Below are positions 1-8,143 of a DNA stretch of 64,000 bases, one piece after another. This DNA comes from BQOK01 sp048388525 (GTDB lineage: Bacteria > Bacillota > Clostridia > Oscillospirales > Ruminococcaceae): assembly GCF_048388525.1 (NCBI RefSeq), contig NZ_DBGCTQ010000107.1, positions 1 through 64,000 of the forward strand. The letters run 5' to 3'. The stretch's first letter is position 1; the number at the start of each line of letters is the position of its first letter. Below the pieces are notes generated by a model. It saw only the letters and a list, made by a program, of their open reading frames with translations, ran no database searches and was not told the DNA's origin. Position numbers and translations under genes: made by a program.

Positions 1-252
1 GATATTGTGAGCGCCCTTGCGGGCACCCGCAGCTACAAAAAAGCCTTTGGGAAGGAGCGCATCTGCGCCATTATTACCGGGATGCGGGAGGATGGGCTGA
101 TGGACCCCGCACTGGTGGAGTGCATGCTGGCGCATTACGACGGGATCATGGAAAAAACGCGGGTGCGCTGCCAGCCTGTGCTGGAGATCTATCAAAAATT
201 GCAGGCGGACTACAACGCCATTTACGCGCAGTATGCGCCGGTGCGAGCCTGA
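1..252 (+). CDS. HD-GYP-type phosphodiesterase/hydrolase, C-terminal fragment (partial)
   Basis: The reading frame is open from base 1, so the 5' part lies outside the window. The visible 83 residues match the end of an HD-GYP domain: the segment ALAGTRSYKKAF corresponds to the conserved 'DALTxxRPYKxA' stretch, followed by the usual 'hDPxLVxxhL' helix (here MDPALVECMLAHY) and a helical tail. HD-GYP proteins usually hydrolyse cyclic di-GMP or related nucleotides. The catalytic HD and GYP residues are not in view, so activity cannot be judged. It ends 5 bp before a strong bidirectional terminator hairpin. Confidence 0.7.
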   Translation, partial: DIVSALAGTRSYKKAFGKERICAIITGMREDGLMDPALVECMLAHYDGIMEKTRVRCQPVLEIYQKLQADYNAIYAQYAPVRA

Positions 253-256
253 ATCA

Positions 257-303
257 AAAGAAGCGTTTCCCATTCCTTGCGGAGCGGGAAACGCTTCTTT
301 TTT
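257..303. terminator. Bidirectional intrinsic terminator
   Basis: A near-perfect 15-bp stem (257-271 with 286-300, core AAGAAGCGTTTCCC) is followed by a T run on the plus strand and by an AAAAG/T-rich flank on the minus strand. It separates the convergent HD-GYP and DUF378 genes. Confidence 0.85.
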
Positions 304-320
304 GCGGAATTTGCAAAGAG

Positions 321-536
321 TTACTGCTCGCTGCCGGAGCCAGACGCAGAGGAGAACAGGCTGGGGATGGCGCAGATGGCAGCGACGCCGACAATCACAA
401 AAATGATTCGGCTCAGCACGCTGGCGACGCCGCCGAATAGCCAGCCCACCAGGTTAAAGCTGAACAGGCCCACGAGGCCCCAGTTCAGGCCGCCGATGAT
501 GAGCAGGACCAAGCAAATTTTATAAAGAGTCTGCAT
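321..536 (-). CDS. DUF378 family small membrane protein
   Basis: A 71-residue protein with two hydrophobic segments (about residues 5-27 and 31-58). The motif GGLNWGLVGLFSFNLV is the hallmark of the DUF378/YuzA family of small two-helix membrane proteins, whose function is unknown. The start ATG is preceded by an AGGGAGGAA ribosome binding site. The gene is monocistronic, ends at a bidirectional terminator and is divergent from the nitroreductase operon. Confidence 0.85.
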   Translation of the reverse strand: MQTLYKICLVLLIIGGLNWGLVGLFSFNLVGWLFGGVASVLSRIIFVIVGVAAICAIPSLFSSASGSGSEQ

Positions 537-653
537 TTACAAATTCCTCCCTTCCTGGCGATAGTTTTTCCAGGCACGGGCGGGAATATACAGCCCGCCA
601 AAAGGCGGCCCCAAAGGGCGGATTCCGGATGGTAACCAATTTCTTTACCAATG

Positions 654-682
654 TTGTTTCCTGGGCGGGGGATCGGTATAAT
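654..682 (+). promoter_or_regulatory. Sigma-A-type promoter of the nitroreductase-arsR-EFR1 operon
   Basis: A -35 TTGTTT (654-659) and a perfect -10 TATAAT (677-682) are separated by 17 bp, about 34 bp upstream of the first start codon. Confidence 0.7.
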
Positions 683-683
683 G

Positions 684-699
684 GTTAAAGAACTTTAAC
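684..699. promoter_or_regulatory. Perfect dyad just downstream of the -10: candidate ArsR-family operator
   Basis: GTTAAAGAACTTTAAC has 7-bp perfect inverted arms and begins 2 bp after the -10 box, over the expected transcription start. The second gene of the operon encodes an ArsR-family repressor, and such proteins usually bind inverted repeats in their own promoter. The pairing of site and protein is inferred. Confidence 0.5.
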
Positions 700-715
700 G
701 AAAGGGTTGGAGAAT

Positions 716-1489
716 ATGAAACAGGGCAAGGTAATGGTGGATACGGGCAAGTGTATTGGGTGCGGGCTGTGCGGCAGGATCTGCCCGGCGCACAACCTGG
801 AGATAAAAAACAAAAAAGCAGGCACGGTGCTGGAACGCTGCATCCTGTGCGGGCAATGTTCGGCGGTCTGCCCGAAAAAAGCAATTTCAATCGCCGGCCG
901 TGAGAACGATCAGATCGAGAAACCGGGGGAGGTGCGCCTTGACCCCGGTGCGGTGCTGAATGCGATCCGCTTCCGCAGGAGCATCCGCGATTTCCGGGAA
1001 ACAGAGGTTCCCCGGGAGGTGATCGAACAGATCCTGGAAGCGGGCAGGCTGACCCACACCGCCAAGAACCTGCAGGATGTATCGTTTGTGGTGCTGCAGA
1101 GGGAAAAGGACCGAATTGAGGAAATGGCGGTAAGGGTGTTCAAGGCCGTTAAGCCGGCCGCCGATCTGTTCAGCCCCATGGCAAGGAAAAACAAGATCAC
1201 CGAGCACTTTTTCTTTTTCAACGCGCCCCTTGCGATCGTTGTTTTGGCCAAGGACAAAACGAACGGGATTCTTGCCGCGCAGAACATGGAATTTGTGGCA
1301 GAAGCCAATGGGCTGGGCGTGCTGTACAGCGGCTTTTTCACAATGGCAGCCAACGCCTCGCGCAGGATCAGAAAGGCGCTCGGCGTTGCGAAGGGGAAAA
1401 AGGCTGCGATGACGCTGGTGCTGGGGTACCCGAATGTTGAATTCCTGCGCTCTGCGCCCCACAAGGAGCTGAGCGTGCGCTATATGTGA
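716..1489 (+). CDS. Nitroreductase-family flavoprotein with N-terminal 2x[4Fe-4S] ferredoxin domain
   Basis: A 257-residue fusion. Residues 1-60 form a bacterial ferredoxin with two CxxCxxCxxxCP motifs (C13/16/19/23 and C42/45/48/52). Residues 75-257 form an FMN-binding nitroreductase domain with the usual RRSIRDF start (FRRSIRDFRETEVP). Such fusions pass electrons from low-potential carriers to a flavin; the substrate cannot be read from sequence. ATG 716 was chosen over TTG 707 because AAAGGG lies 9 bp upstream. It is the first gene of a three-gene operon with an ArsR regulator and another flavodoxin/ferredoxin protein. Confidence 0.85.
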   Translation: MKQGKVMVDTGKCIGCGLCGRICPAHNLEIKNKKAGTVLERCILCGQCSAVCPKKAISIAGRENDQIEKPGEVRLDPGAVLNAIRFRRSIRDFRETEVPREVIEQILEAGRLTHTAKNLQDVSFVVLQREKDRIEEMAVRVFKAVKPAADLFSPMARKNKITEHFFFFNAPLAIVVLAKDKTNGILAAQNMEFVAEANGLGVLYSGFFTMAANASRRIRKALGVAKGKKAAMTLVLGYPNVEFLRSAPHKELSVRYM

Positions 1490-1501
1490 GGAGGCTTTGC
1501 A

Positions 1502-1852
1502 GTGAAACGGGAATGCGAGGAAAGGCTGGCGCAGATCGCCAGCGGTTTTCGGGAGTGCCGAAACGCGTTTACAGCCATTGGCGACGAGACCAGGCAGCTC
1601 ATTTTGCTTGCGCTGCTGGAGAGCGATCTGGCCGGCATCCGGGTGGGGGAGATCGCGCAGAAAACCCACCTGACGCGGCCCTCCGTATCCCATCATCTTC
1701 AGATTTTGAAGGAGGCGGGCATCGTTGCCATGCGCCCGGAAGGAACAAAAAATTACTATTATTTAAGCGCGGACGAAACCCAGTGGAAAGAGATGAAAGA
1801 GCTGATCGGGCTTATTTACACAAGCATTCAGCATATGGGCGCGAAAGAATAA
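1502..1852 (+). CDS. ArsR-family winged-helix transcriptional regulator
   Basis: A 116-residue protein with a typical ArsR HTH: helix entry AIGDETRQLILLALL, recognition region TRPSVSHHLQILKEAGIV and a wing with YYYLS. The two Cys residues (C5, C19) lie near the N-terminus, outside the classic ELCVCDL metal site, so it may sense redox state or a small molecule rather than arsenic. A GTG start follows GAGGAGG. It begins 12 bp after the nitroreductase stop. It probably represses its own operon through the dyad at 684-699. Confidence 0.85.
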   Translation: MKRECEERLAQIASGFRECRNAFTAIGDETRQLILLALLESDLAGIRVGEIAQKTHLTRPSVSHHLQILKEAGIVAMRPEGTKNYYYLSADETQWKEMKELIGLIYTSIQHMGAKE

Positions 1853-1864
1853 AAGGAGGCAGCT

Positions 1865-2617
1865 ATGATCTTGTATTTTTCCGGAACAGGAAACAGCGAA
1901 TACGCCGCAAAACGGATCGGCAGAGAACTCGGCGATGAGGCCATCGACCTTTTTGAGAAGATCAAAACCGGCGATTGCCGGGAAATGCACTCGGAACGCC
2001 CATGGGTCGTGGTGGCGCCCACCTATGCCTGGAGGATCCCGCGCATTGTGCACAAGTGGCTGGAAGCCGTGAAGCTTACGGGAAACAGGGACATGTATTT
2101 TGTGATGACCTGCGGCGGGGATATTGGAAACGCGGGAAGCCACCTCAAACCGCTTTGCGCCGGAAAAGGAATGAATTACCGCGGCTGCACCGGGATCAGG
2201 ATGCCTGAAAATTACATTGCGCTGTTCAAAACGCCAGGAGAAGAAGAGGCCGCCCAGATCATCGGGCAGGCGGAAGGCCTGATCGACCGTGCGGCGGAGA
2301 TGATCGGAAAGGGGGAACGCTTGCCTGAGCCGGAGCTTTCGCTGGGGGATAAGCTGAACAGCGGGATCGTGAATGCTGTTTTTTACCCGCTGTTTGTGCA
2401 CGCAAAGAAGTTTTACGCCACCGGGGCCTGTATCTCCTGCGGCAAATGCGCTGCCGTTTGCCCCCTGGACAATGTTCGGCTGAAGGATGGAAGGCCGGTG
2501 TGGGGCGACCGATGCACCCACTGCATGGCGTGCATCTGCCGCTGCCCGGCACAGGCGATTGAATACGGCAAGCACAGCCAGGGCCTGCCGCGTTACACCT
2601 GCCCGAAAAAGGTATAA
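1865..2617 (+). CDS. EFR1-family flavodoxin-ferredoxin fusion protein
   Basis: A 250-residue protein with an N-terminal flavodoxin-like half (FMN phosphate-binding loop FSGTGNSEYAAKRIG, residues 5-19) and a C-terminal pair of 4Fe-4S motifs, CISCGKCAAVCP from about C189 and CTHCMACICRCP from about C217. This is the EFR1 arrangement found in many anaerobic Firmicutes. It is presumed to be an intramolecular electron carrier; its partners are unknown. The start has a strong AAAGGAGG site. Translation lies 12 bp after arsR, and a strong terminator follows. Confidence 0.85.
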   Translation: MILYFSGTGNSEYAAKRIGRELGDEAIDLFEKIKTGDCREMHSERPWVVVAPTYAWRIPRIVHKWLEAVKLTGNRDMYFVMTCGGDIGNAGSHLKPLCAGKGMNYRGCTGIRMPENYIALFKTPGEEEAAQIIGQAEGLIDRAAEMIGKGERLPEPELSLGDKLNSGIVNAVFYPLFVHAKKFYATGACISCGKCAAVCPLDNVRLKDGRPVWGDRCTHCMACICRCPAQAIEYGKHSQGLPRYTCPKKV

Positions 2618-2628
2618 CAAAGCCCATG

Positions 2629-2671
2629 AAAAAGGGAGAGGGCGCCGCACCGGCACCCTCTCCCTTTTTTG
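2629..2671 (+). terminator. Intrinsic terminator of the EFR1 operon
   Basis: AAAGGGAGAGGG pairs with CCCTCTCCCTTT, followed by TTT. It also faces the convergent antiporter gene, whose stop is at 2690. Confidence 0.85.
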
Positions 2672-2689
2672 CTGCTTTTTAAGAAAAAA

Positions 2690-4111
2690 TCATTTTGCCT
2701 GGGCGGGTTCCTCTTTTTCGGCTTCGCCCTTGGGGCCCTCGTAGCGGCGGCCCCAGCCGGTGATGATGGACACCAGCAGGGTGGCGAACAGCGCGAAGGC
2801 ATAGATGGTTCCGCCCGCCACCGCCAGGGGGGACAGGCCGGTGCAGGCCACGCCGATGAACACGAACACGCTCATGAAGGGAACGATGGCCGGCAGGCTG
2901 TTGGCAATGCCGTCCAGGATATTGGCGCGGCGGTAGGGGTGGATGCCCTTGGCCGTGCCGATCTTGTTGAGCACCGGGCCAAAGGTGAGGATGGAGGCGC
3001 TGGTCACGCCGCCGAAGATGACCGTGGTGGCCGACACGCCCAGCAGGCAGGCAAGCTCGGCCCCGCGGGCGGTGCGGGCCATGCGGCTGCCCAGGATGCG
3101 GTCCACCAGGTATTCCAGCATGCCTGCGTCAGCCAATACGCCCATGATGCCGAAGACCGAGATCACCAGGCCCACCGTGCCCAGCATGTTGGCCACGCCC
3201 GTGACCAGAAAGCCGGTGGCAACGCTGTTGGCAGCGTCGTTGGAGAACACGTCCGCCGGGGTGAACAGGCCCAGCGCAAGACCGGTGGCCGTGCCCAGCA
3301 CAAGGCCGACCAGAATGCCCTGGAAGATGTTGCGGGTTTTGGTGGCCACAATGAGCATGACCGCCACGGGGATGAGCATCACAAGGCTCTTGGGGTCCGC
3401 CGCGGCCTCGATGGCGCCGCCCTGGTAGACACCGCCCATGCCGCCCAAAACAGCGAACAGCACCAGCGAGATGGCGCCCGCCACGGCCGAGTATTTGAGC
3501 CGGCTGCTGACAACGCCGCCGATATCGGCCACGCGGCCGTCGCGGAACTGCTGGGTGGAGGCCGAGGCGATGGTGGTGTCGGAGATGGGAGCCAGGTTAT
3601 CGCCGAAGATGGCGCCGGACACGATGGCCCCCGCCAGGAACATGGGGCTGCAGCCCAGCAGGAGGCCCGCCGGGTAGAAGATGGGGAAGGCGGTGAACAT
3701 GGTGCCGATGGAGGAGCCGGTGGCGGTGGACACCACGCAGGTGGCAAAGAACACGAATGCCACAAACGCGCCGCCCTTGAGGCCCACGCTGTTGGCCAGC
3801 CACACAAAGCCGCCGGACAGGCCGCTCTGCTTCATCAGGCCGGAAAACATGCCGATGACAAAGAAGATCACAATTACGCTCACCGAGGTGACCGAGGAGA
3901 TGCCGCGGATGGCGGAATCCCAGAATTTGGAGTAGCTTTTGCAGAACAGGCCGCCGATGAGCAGGGCGATGAAGCCGCCTGCCGCCAGCGCCTCCATATT
4001 GAAGGCCTTGAACACGACGAACAGAACGATACAGAAGCCAAAGAAGATGCCCACAGGGATGAGGGACAGGAACATGCTGCCCCGGAAGGTAAGGCGGTTT
4101 TTGTCTTCCAT
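2690..4111 (-). CDS. NhaC-family Na+/H+ antiporter-like transporter
   Basis: A 473-residue polytopic membrane protein with roughly 11-13 hydrophobic segments. The motif GAIFGDNLAPISDTTI (mid-protein) is characteristic of NhaC-type antiporters of the ion transporter superfamily, as is the GSSIGTMF stretch before it. The family exchanges Na+ for H+, and some members exchange small organic acids or amino acids. It lies 31 bp downstream of an aminotransferase and a RidA gene on the same strand, so uptake or exchange of the amine/amino-acid substrate of that pathway is plausible (inference). An AGAGGAG site precedes the ATG. Confidence 0.8.
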   Translation of the reverse strand: MEDKNRLTFRGSMFLSLIPVGIFFGFCIVLFVVFKAFNMEALAAGGFIALLIGGLFCKSYSKFWDSAIRGISSVTSVSVIVIFFVIGMFSGLMKQSGLSGGFVWLANSVGLKGGAFVAFVFFATCVVSTATGSSIGTMFTAFPIFYPAGLLLGCSPMFLAGAIVSGAIFGDNLAPISDTTIASASTQQFRDGRVADIGGVVSSRLKYSAVAGAISLVLFAVLGGMGGVYQGGAIEAAADPKSLVMLIPVAVMLIVATKTRNIFQGILVGLVLGTATGLALGLFTPADVFSNDAANSVATGFLVTGVANMLGTVGLVISVFGIMGVLADAGMLEYLVDRILGSRMARTARGAELACLLGVSATTVIFGGVTSASILTFGPVLNKIGTAKGIHPYRRANILDGIANSLPAIVPFMSVFVFIGVACTGLSPLAVAGGTIYAFALFATLLVSIITGWGRRYEGPKGEAEKEEPAQAK

Positions 4112-4142
4112 GATATTTCTCCTCTCTTATGTTACCAAAGGG

Positions 4143-5366
4143 TCAAACGATCCCCTTTTGCTTGGCAAGCTCGGTGAGGGCAGCCTTGATGCGCTCGAAA
4201 CGCAGGGCTGCGTCCTCGTCGCGGGCAAAGCAGGCGGTGACGATGCGGATCCACCCAGCGCCCTGGCTGCCGTAGGGCACGCCCTGGTTTACCATGACGT
4301 TGGCGTGCTGCATCAGGTAATCCGCCACCTCTTCCGAGGTGCCGAGGCGGTGCACGTCCAGCCAGGAAAGGATGCCGCTCTCGCTTTTGCGCATGGAAAC
4401 GCCGGGGGTGGTGCTGAGAATATCGTAGGCGAGGGTGCGCCGGCGGTCCAGCCGCTCGCGGTATTCGGGCAGGATGGTGTCGTCGTTCAAAGCGGCCACC
4501 GCGCCCAGGGTGGTGACGGTGCAGGCCGCGCCCAGCACGTTCACCGCGCCGCCGTACAGCACGTCCATGATGTGGTCGTCGGCATAGATGTAGCCGATGC
4601 GGAAGCCGCTGAGGCCGTAGCCCTTGGACATGGAGCAAACGGTGAGGGTGCGCTCCCACATGCCGGGCAGGGTGCAGGGGGCCACGAATTCAATGCCGTC
4701 GAAGATGTGGTCCTCGAAGGCCTGGTCGCACACCAGGATCAGGTCGTGCTCCACGATAAAGCGGCACAGCGCCTCGAGGCTCTCGCGGCGGAACACGGTG
4801 GTGGTGGGGTTGTTGGGGTGGCTGATGAGCACCATTTTGGTGCGGGGGGTAAGCCGCTTTTCAAATTCCTCGATGCGGAACTGCCAGTTGTCCTCGGCAT
4901 ACAGGGGAACGGGCACGGTGACTGCGTCCAGGAGCTTGGGGTTCAAAAAGTTGCTGGGATAGCTGGGATCCGGCACCAGCACCTCGTCGCCCTCGCACAA
5001 AAACGGCATCATGGCATAGAGCAGGCCGCTGTCCGACCCGGGGGTGACGATGACGTTGCGGCTGGGGTCCAGCGTGCGGCCGATGCGCCCCGAAACCCGC
5101 TTTGCCAGGGCCTCGCGCAGCTCGTAGGCGCCGATGGGCATGCTGTAGTGGGAGGGCAGGCCGCTTTGAACGGCATCCAGCATGGCCTTTTGCACCGAGG
5201 CGGGGATGGAGGGGTCCGGGAAGAACGGGTCGGCCCAGGCCATTACGTCGCCGCCGGCCTTTTGAAAGTTGCCCGCGCCCTCGCCCACGTCGGCCTTGGT
5301 GACGCTGAGAAACAGGCCGCCCTGGAGATCGCGGAATTTGCGGTTCATTTTTGCCTTGATATCCAC
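4143..5366 (-). CDS. PLP-dependent class I/II aminotransferase
   Basis: A 407-residue fold-type I enzyme. The PLP lysine is K248 in SMSKGYGLSGFRIGY. The upstream motifs HPNNPTT (substrate/PLP contact) and VCDQAFEDHIF (Asp contacting the pyridine nitrogen), and a C-terminal Arg in GWIRIV for the substrate carboxylate, are present. The specificity is not readable; alanine/aspartate/aromatic-type aminotransferases share this layout. It starts 35 bp after the ridA-like gene. RidA removes reactive enamine/imine intermediates released by PLP enzymes, which fits a shared amino-acid catabolic operon with the downstream NhaC-type transporter. Confidence 0.88.
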   Translation of the reverse strand: MDIKAKMNRKFRDLQGGLFLSVTKADVGEGAGNFQKAGGDVMAWADPFFPDPSIPASVQKAMLDAVQSGLPSHYSMPIGAYELREALAKRVSGRIGRTLDPSRNVIVTPGSDSGLLYAMMPFLCEGDEVLVPDPSYPSNFLNPKLLDAVTVPVPLYAEDNWQFRIEEFEKRLTPRTKMVLISHPNNPTTTVFRRESLEALCRFIVEHDLILVCDQAFEDHIFDGIEFVAPCTLPGMWERTLTVCSMSKGYGLSGFRIGYIYADDHIMDVLYGGAVNVLGAACTVTTLGAVAALNDDTILPEYRERLDRRRTLAYDILSTTPGVSMRKSESGILSWLDVHRLGTSEEVADYLMQHANVMVNQGVPYGSQGAGWIRIVTACFARDEDAALRFERIKAALTELAKQKGIV

Positions 5367-5401
5367 AGTGAAAACCTCCTTATGTTAAAAGATGCGGCAT
5401 A

Positions 5402-5779
5402 TTATTCGGAGAGGGCGGCCACGGCCTCGACCTCCACCAGCAGACCCTTGGGCAGGGTCTTTACGGCTACACAGCTGCGGGCCGGGCAGGGCGCGCGGAA
5501 GTATTCCGCATAGACCTGGTTGAAGACAGCGAAATCGCCCATATCGGCCAGAAAGCAGGTGGTCTTGACCACCCGGTCGAGGCCTGCGCCCGCGGCGGCG
5601 AGCACCGCGGCCAGGTTTTCCAGCGCCTGGCGGCTCTGCGCCTCGACCCCCTCGGGCGCGGCGCCGGTGGCGGGGTCCAACGGGATCTGGCCGGAGGTAT
5701 ATACCATTCCCCCGGTGCAAATTGCCTGGGAATAAGGTCCGATGGCGGCGGGCGCGCGGTCGGTCTGTATGATCTGCAT
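5402..5779 (-). CDS. RidA-family enamine/imine deaminase
   Basis: A 125-residue RidA/YjgF/UK114 protein of typical length. Conserved positions seen include PAAIGPYSQAI, the VYTSGQIPLDP strand, the catalytic-pocket Arg region in CPARSCVAV, and a C-terminal Glu (VEVEAVA). The family hydrolyses 2-aminoacrylate-type intermediates to ketoacids. It is the first gene of a three-gene minus-strand operon (ridA-like, aminotransferase, NhaC-type antiporter), and an AAGGGAG site precedes ATG. Confidence 0.9.
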   Translation of the reverse strand: MQIIQTDRAPAAIGPYSQAICTGGMVYTSGQIPLDPATGAAPEGVEAQSRQALENLAAVLAAAGAGLDRVVKTTCFLADMGDFAVFNQVYAEYFRAPCPARSCVAVKTLPKGLLVEVEAVAALSE

Positions 5780-5869
5780 AGCAAAAACTCCCTTTCATTC
5801 AAGCCTTTTCAGGATGTGCGGGGCGTGGCCTGCCGGGGGATCCGGGGGCTGCGCCGATTTTCTGGCTTC

Positions 5870-5898
5870 ATTATAACAATAAAAAAGATTTTATTCTA
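5870..5898 (-). promoter_or_regulatory. Promoter of the RidA-aminotransferase-antiporter operon
   Basis: On the minus strand a perfect -10 TATAAT (5875-5870) lies 17 bp from TAGAAT (5898-5893) in a strongly AT-rich patch (5865-5945) within GC-rich DNA. The patch also holds an imperfect dyad around 5908-5938 (TTGATGAAAT with ATTTAGTCAA on the same strand) that could bind a regulator. Confidence 0.55.
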
Positions 5899-5984
5899 TT
5901 CGTAATATTGATGAAATAAATTTTATTATTTAGTCAATTCATCCAAAGCGGGCGGCAAAGGGAACGGTAAAAGCATCCAAACCC

Positions 5985-6030
5985 AATAAAAGGCAGGGTC
6001 CGGGCGGCAAATGCTGCCCGGACCCTGCCG
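5985..6030 (-). terminator. Intrinsic terminator of the ACT-PFL-PAS/HTH operon
   Basis: A 16-bp stem (5992-6007 with 6014-6029, core GGCAGGGTCCGGGC) is followed on the minus strand by TTTTATT. It closes the operon that ends with the gene at 6061. Confidence 0.85.
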
Positions 6031-6060
6031 AAGAAGGATAAAAATGGGGCGCTGGATCTT

Positions 6061-6744
6061 TTACTGGCCCTTACTGTGGCGCAAATGCAGGTAGACCGTG
6101 TTGACCGAAATGCCCAGCAGCTCGGCCGTGAGGGGAACCGCGTCCTTCATATTGAAGATACCCTGGGCGTGCAGCAGGGCCACGATCTCCCGGTTGCGCA
6201 GGGCGGGGCGGATGGTGGGGTCGCTTTTGACCTGCTGGCCCGCCTGCTCGACCGCCTTGGCCACCAGCTCGCGGGTATTGCCCGCGAAATTTTCGGGCGG
6301 GAGGCCCGGGTAAGAGGTGGGGGCCGGAGCCGGGCCCAGCGGCACGCCCAGCGCCTCGAGGCAGTGGGAGAGGGGAGTGTCGAGATAAAAATTGATGCAC
6401 AGCAGGCCGATGACCTTGCCCCCCTGGCCCTGGATGGAGATGGTGGTGCTGCGCAGCGGCGCGCCGAATTTGTTCTTTGCATTGTAGCACACATAGCCCA
6501 GGCTGTCCTTTTCGGTGAGGCGGCTGAGCATGGAGAGGGCGAGGTCGGTGATGGGAGCGCCCTCCCGGCGGCCGGTGTGGTGGCCGTTCGCCACCTTGAC
6601 GGCCGAGTGCTCCAGGTTTTCGAGGCTGTGGAGCACGATCTCGTACCCGTCGCCCAGATAGCCGGCCAGCCCCTCGACCAGGGTTTTGTACGACTCGAGA
6701 ACGGCCCGGTCGGCGGGGGTGAAGCTAACCTGTGGGTCATGCAT
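6061..6744 (-). CDS. PAS/YheO-type helix-turn-helix regulator (DauR-like)
   Basis: A 227-residue protein. Residues 10-120 form a YheO-like PAS domain (EIVLHSLENLEHSAVKVANG, then GAPLRSTTISI and GLLCINFYLDT). Residues 175-227 form the C-terminal HTH (REIVALLHAQGIFNMK ... LLGISVNTVYLHLRH). This is the layout of DauR/YheO regulators; DauR controls D-arginine catabolism in Pseudomonas. ATG 6744 is preferred over GTG 6753 because GAGGTG sits 7-8 bp upstream of it. It lies 18 bp after the PFL gene, and the RidA operon is the next unit downstream, so it is a candidate regulator of that operon. Confidence 0.8.
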   Translation of the reverse strand: MHDPQVSFTPADRAVLESYKTLVEGLAGYLGDGYEIVLHSLENLEHSAVKVANGHHTGRREGAPITDLALSMLSRLTEKDSLGYVCYNAKNKFGAPLRSTTISIQGQGGKVIGLLCINFYLDTPLSHCLEALGVPLGPAPAPTSYPGLPPENFAGNTRELVAKAVEQAGQQVKSDPTIRPALRNREIVALLHAQGIFNMKDAVPLTAELLGISVNTVYLHLRHSKGQ

Positions 6745-6762
6745 AAAACGCACCTCGCCTTG

Positions 6763-8130
6763 TTAGTTTTTCAGCGCCTGGAGGGGGGCGGGGATGCGCC
6801 CGCCCCGCCGGATGAAGACCGAGGGGCTGTAGGTGCTGATGGGCATGATGGGCGCGTAGCCCAAAAGGCCCCCAAAGTCCAGCTCTTCGCCCGCCTTGCG
6901 GCCGATGGCGGGGATGACCCGCACGGCGGTGGTCTTGGAGTTGACCATGCCGATGGCCGCTTCGTCGGCAATGAGGGCGCTGATGACCTGGGCCGGGGTG
7001 TCGCCGGGGATGACCACCATGTCGATGCCCACGCTGCACACAGCGGTCATGGCCTCGAGCTTTTCCAGGGTGAGGCTGCCGCAGCGGGCAGCCTGGATCA
7101 TGCCGTCGTCCTCGCTGACCGGGATGAAGGCGCCGGAGAGGCCGCCCACGTGGTTCGAGGCCATGACGCCGCCCTTTTTGACCGCGTCGTTCAGCAGGGC
7201 CAGAGCCGCGGTGGTGCCGCAGCAGCCGCAGCTTTCGAGACCCATTTCTTCCAGGATGTTGGCCACGCTGTCGCCGATGGCGGGGGTGGGCGCAAGCGAG
7301 AGGTCCACGATGCCGAAGGGCACGCCCAGCTCTGTGGCGGCCAGGTTGCCCACCAGCTGGCCCATGCGGGTGATTTTGAAGGCGGTGCGTTTGACCAGTT
7401 CGGCCACCTGGTCCAGAGGCGCGTCCTTGGGCAGCTTTGCCAGCGCCGCGCGCACCGCGCCCGGGCCGGAAACGCCCACATGCACCACACAGTCCGGTTC
7501 GCCGGGGCCGTGGAAAGCGCCCGCCATGAAAGGATTGTCCTCGGGCGCGTTGCAGAACACCACCAGCTTTGCGGCGCCCATGCACTGATTGTGGGCGGTG
7601 GCCTCGGCCGCGGCGCGCACCACTTCGCCCATGCGGGCCACGGCGTCCATGTTGATGCCGGTCTTGGTGGAGCCGATGTTCACGCTGCTGCACACCACAT
7701 CGGTTTCGGCCAAAGCGCGGGGGATGGAGTCGATGAGGCGCTCGTCGCCCGCGGAAAAGCCCTTGTGCACCAGCGCGCCGAAGCCGCCGATGAAATTGAC
7801 GCCCACGGCCTTGGCCGCAGAGTCGAGCGCCTTGGCGTAATCGACCGGGTCGGCCGAGGGGGCCGAGGCCAGCAGCATGGCGATGGGGGTGACGCTGATG
7901 CGCTTGTTGATGATGGGAACCCCGTAATCGGTGCTGATCTTTTCCACCACCGGCACCAGGCGCGCGGCCCGGGAGGTGATCTTGTTATAAATTTTTTCGC
8001 AGGCTTTGGCGGGGTCGGGATCCGCGCAGTCCAGCAGGCTGATGCCCATGGTGACGGTGCGCACGTCCAGGCTTTCGCTGTTCATCATGTTGATGGTTTC
8101 CATGATGTCGTGGGTGTTGATCATGCTCAT
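6763..8130 (-). CDS. PFL family protein (UPF0210/DUF711)
   Basis: A 455-residue protein matching the UPF0210 family, which is distantly related to pyruvate formate-lyase-like folds. Recognisable stretches include VRTVTMGISLLDC, SSVNIGSTKTGINMD, GESGxxxC-type FKITRMGQLVG, and SCGCCGTTAALALLNDAV. No enzymatic activity is established for the family. It lies 13 bp after an ACT-domain gene; this ACT-UPF0210 pair is conserved across Firmicutes, for example in streptococci, and suggests ligand-controlled action of the pair. Confidence 0.85.
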   Translation of the reverse strand: MSMINTHDIMETINMMNSESLDVRTVTMGISLLDCADPDPAKACEKIYNKITSRAARLVPVVEKISTDYGVPIINKRISVTPIAMLLASAPSADPVDYAKALDSAAKAVGVNFIGGFGALVHKGFSAGDERLIDSIPRALAETDVVCSSVNIGSTKTGINMDAVARMGEVVRAAAEATAHNQCMGAAKLVVFCNAPEDNPFMAGAFHGPGEPDCVVHVGVSGPGAVRAALAKLPKDAPLDQVAELVKRTAFKITRMGQLVGNLAATELGVPFGIVDLSLAPTPAIGDSVANILEEMGLESCGCCGTTAALALLNDAVKKGGVMASNHVGGLSGAFIPVSEDDGMIQAARCGSLTLEKLEAMTAVCSVGIDMVVIPGDTPAQVISALIADEAAIGMVNSKTTAVRVIPAIGRKAGEELDFGGLLGYAPIMPISTYSPSVFIRRGGRIPAPLQALKN

Positions 8131-8143
8131 GCGGCCTGCCCCC

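Noticed and set aside
2669..5513. Long open frames on the plus strand opposite the antiporter and aminotransferase genes (502 and 524 codons)
   Set aside because: They are Ala/Gly/His/Arg-rich shadows of GC-rich minus-strand genes with recognised motifs, and lack ribosome binding sites.
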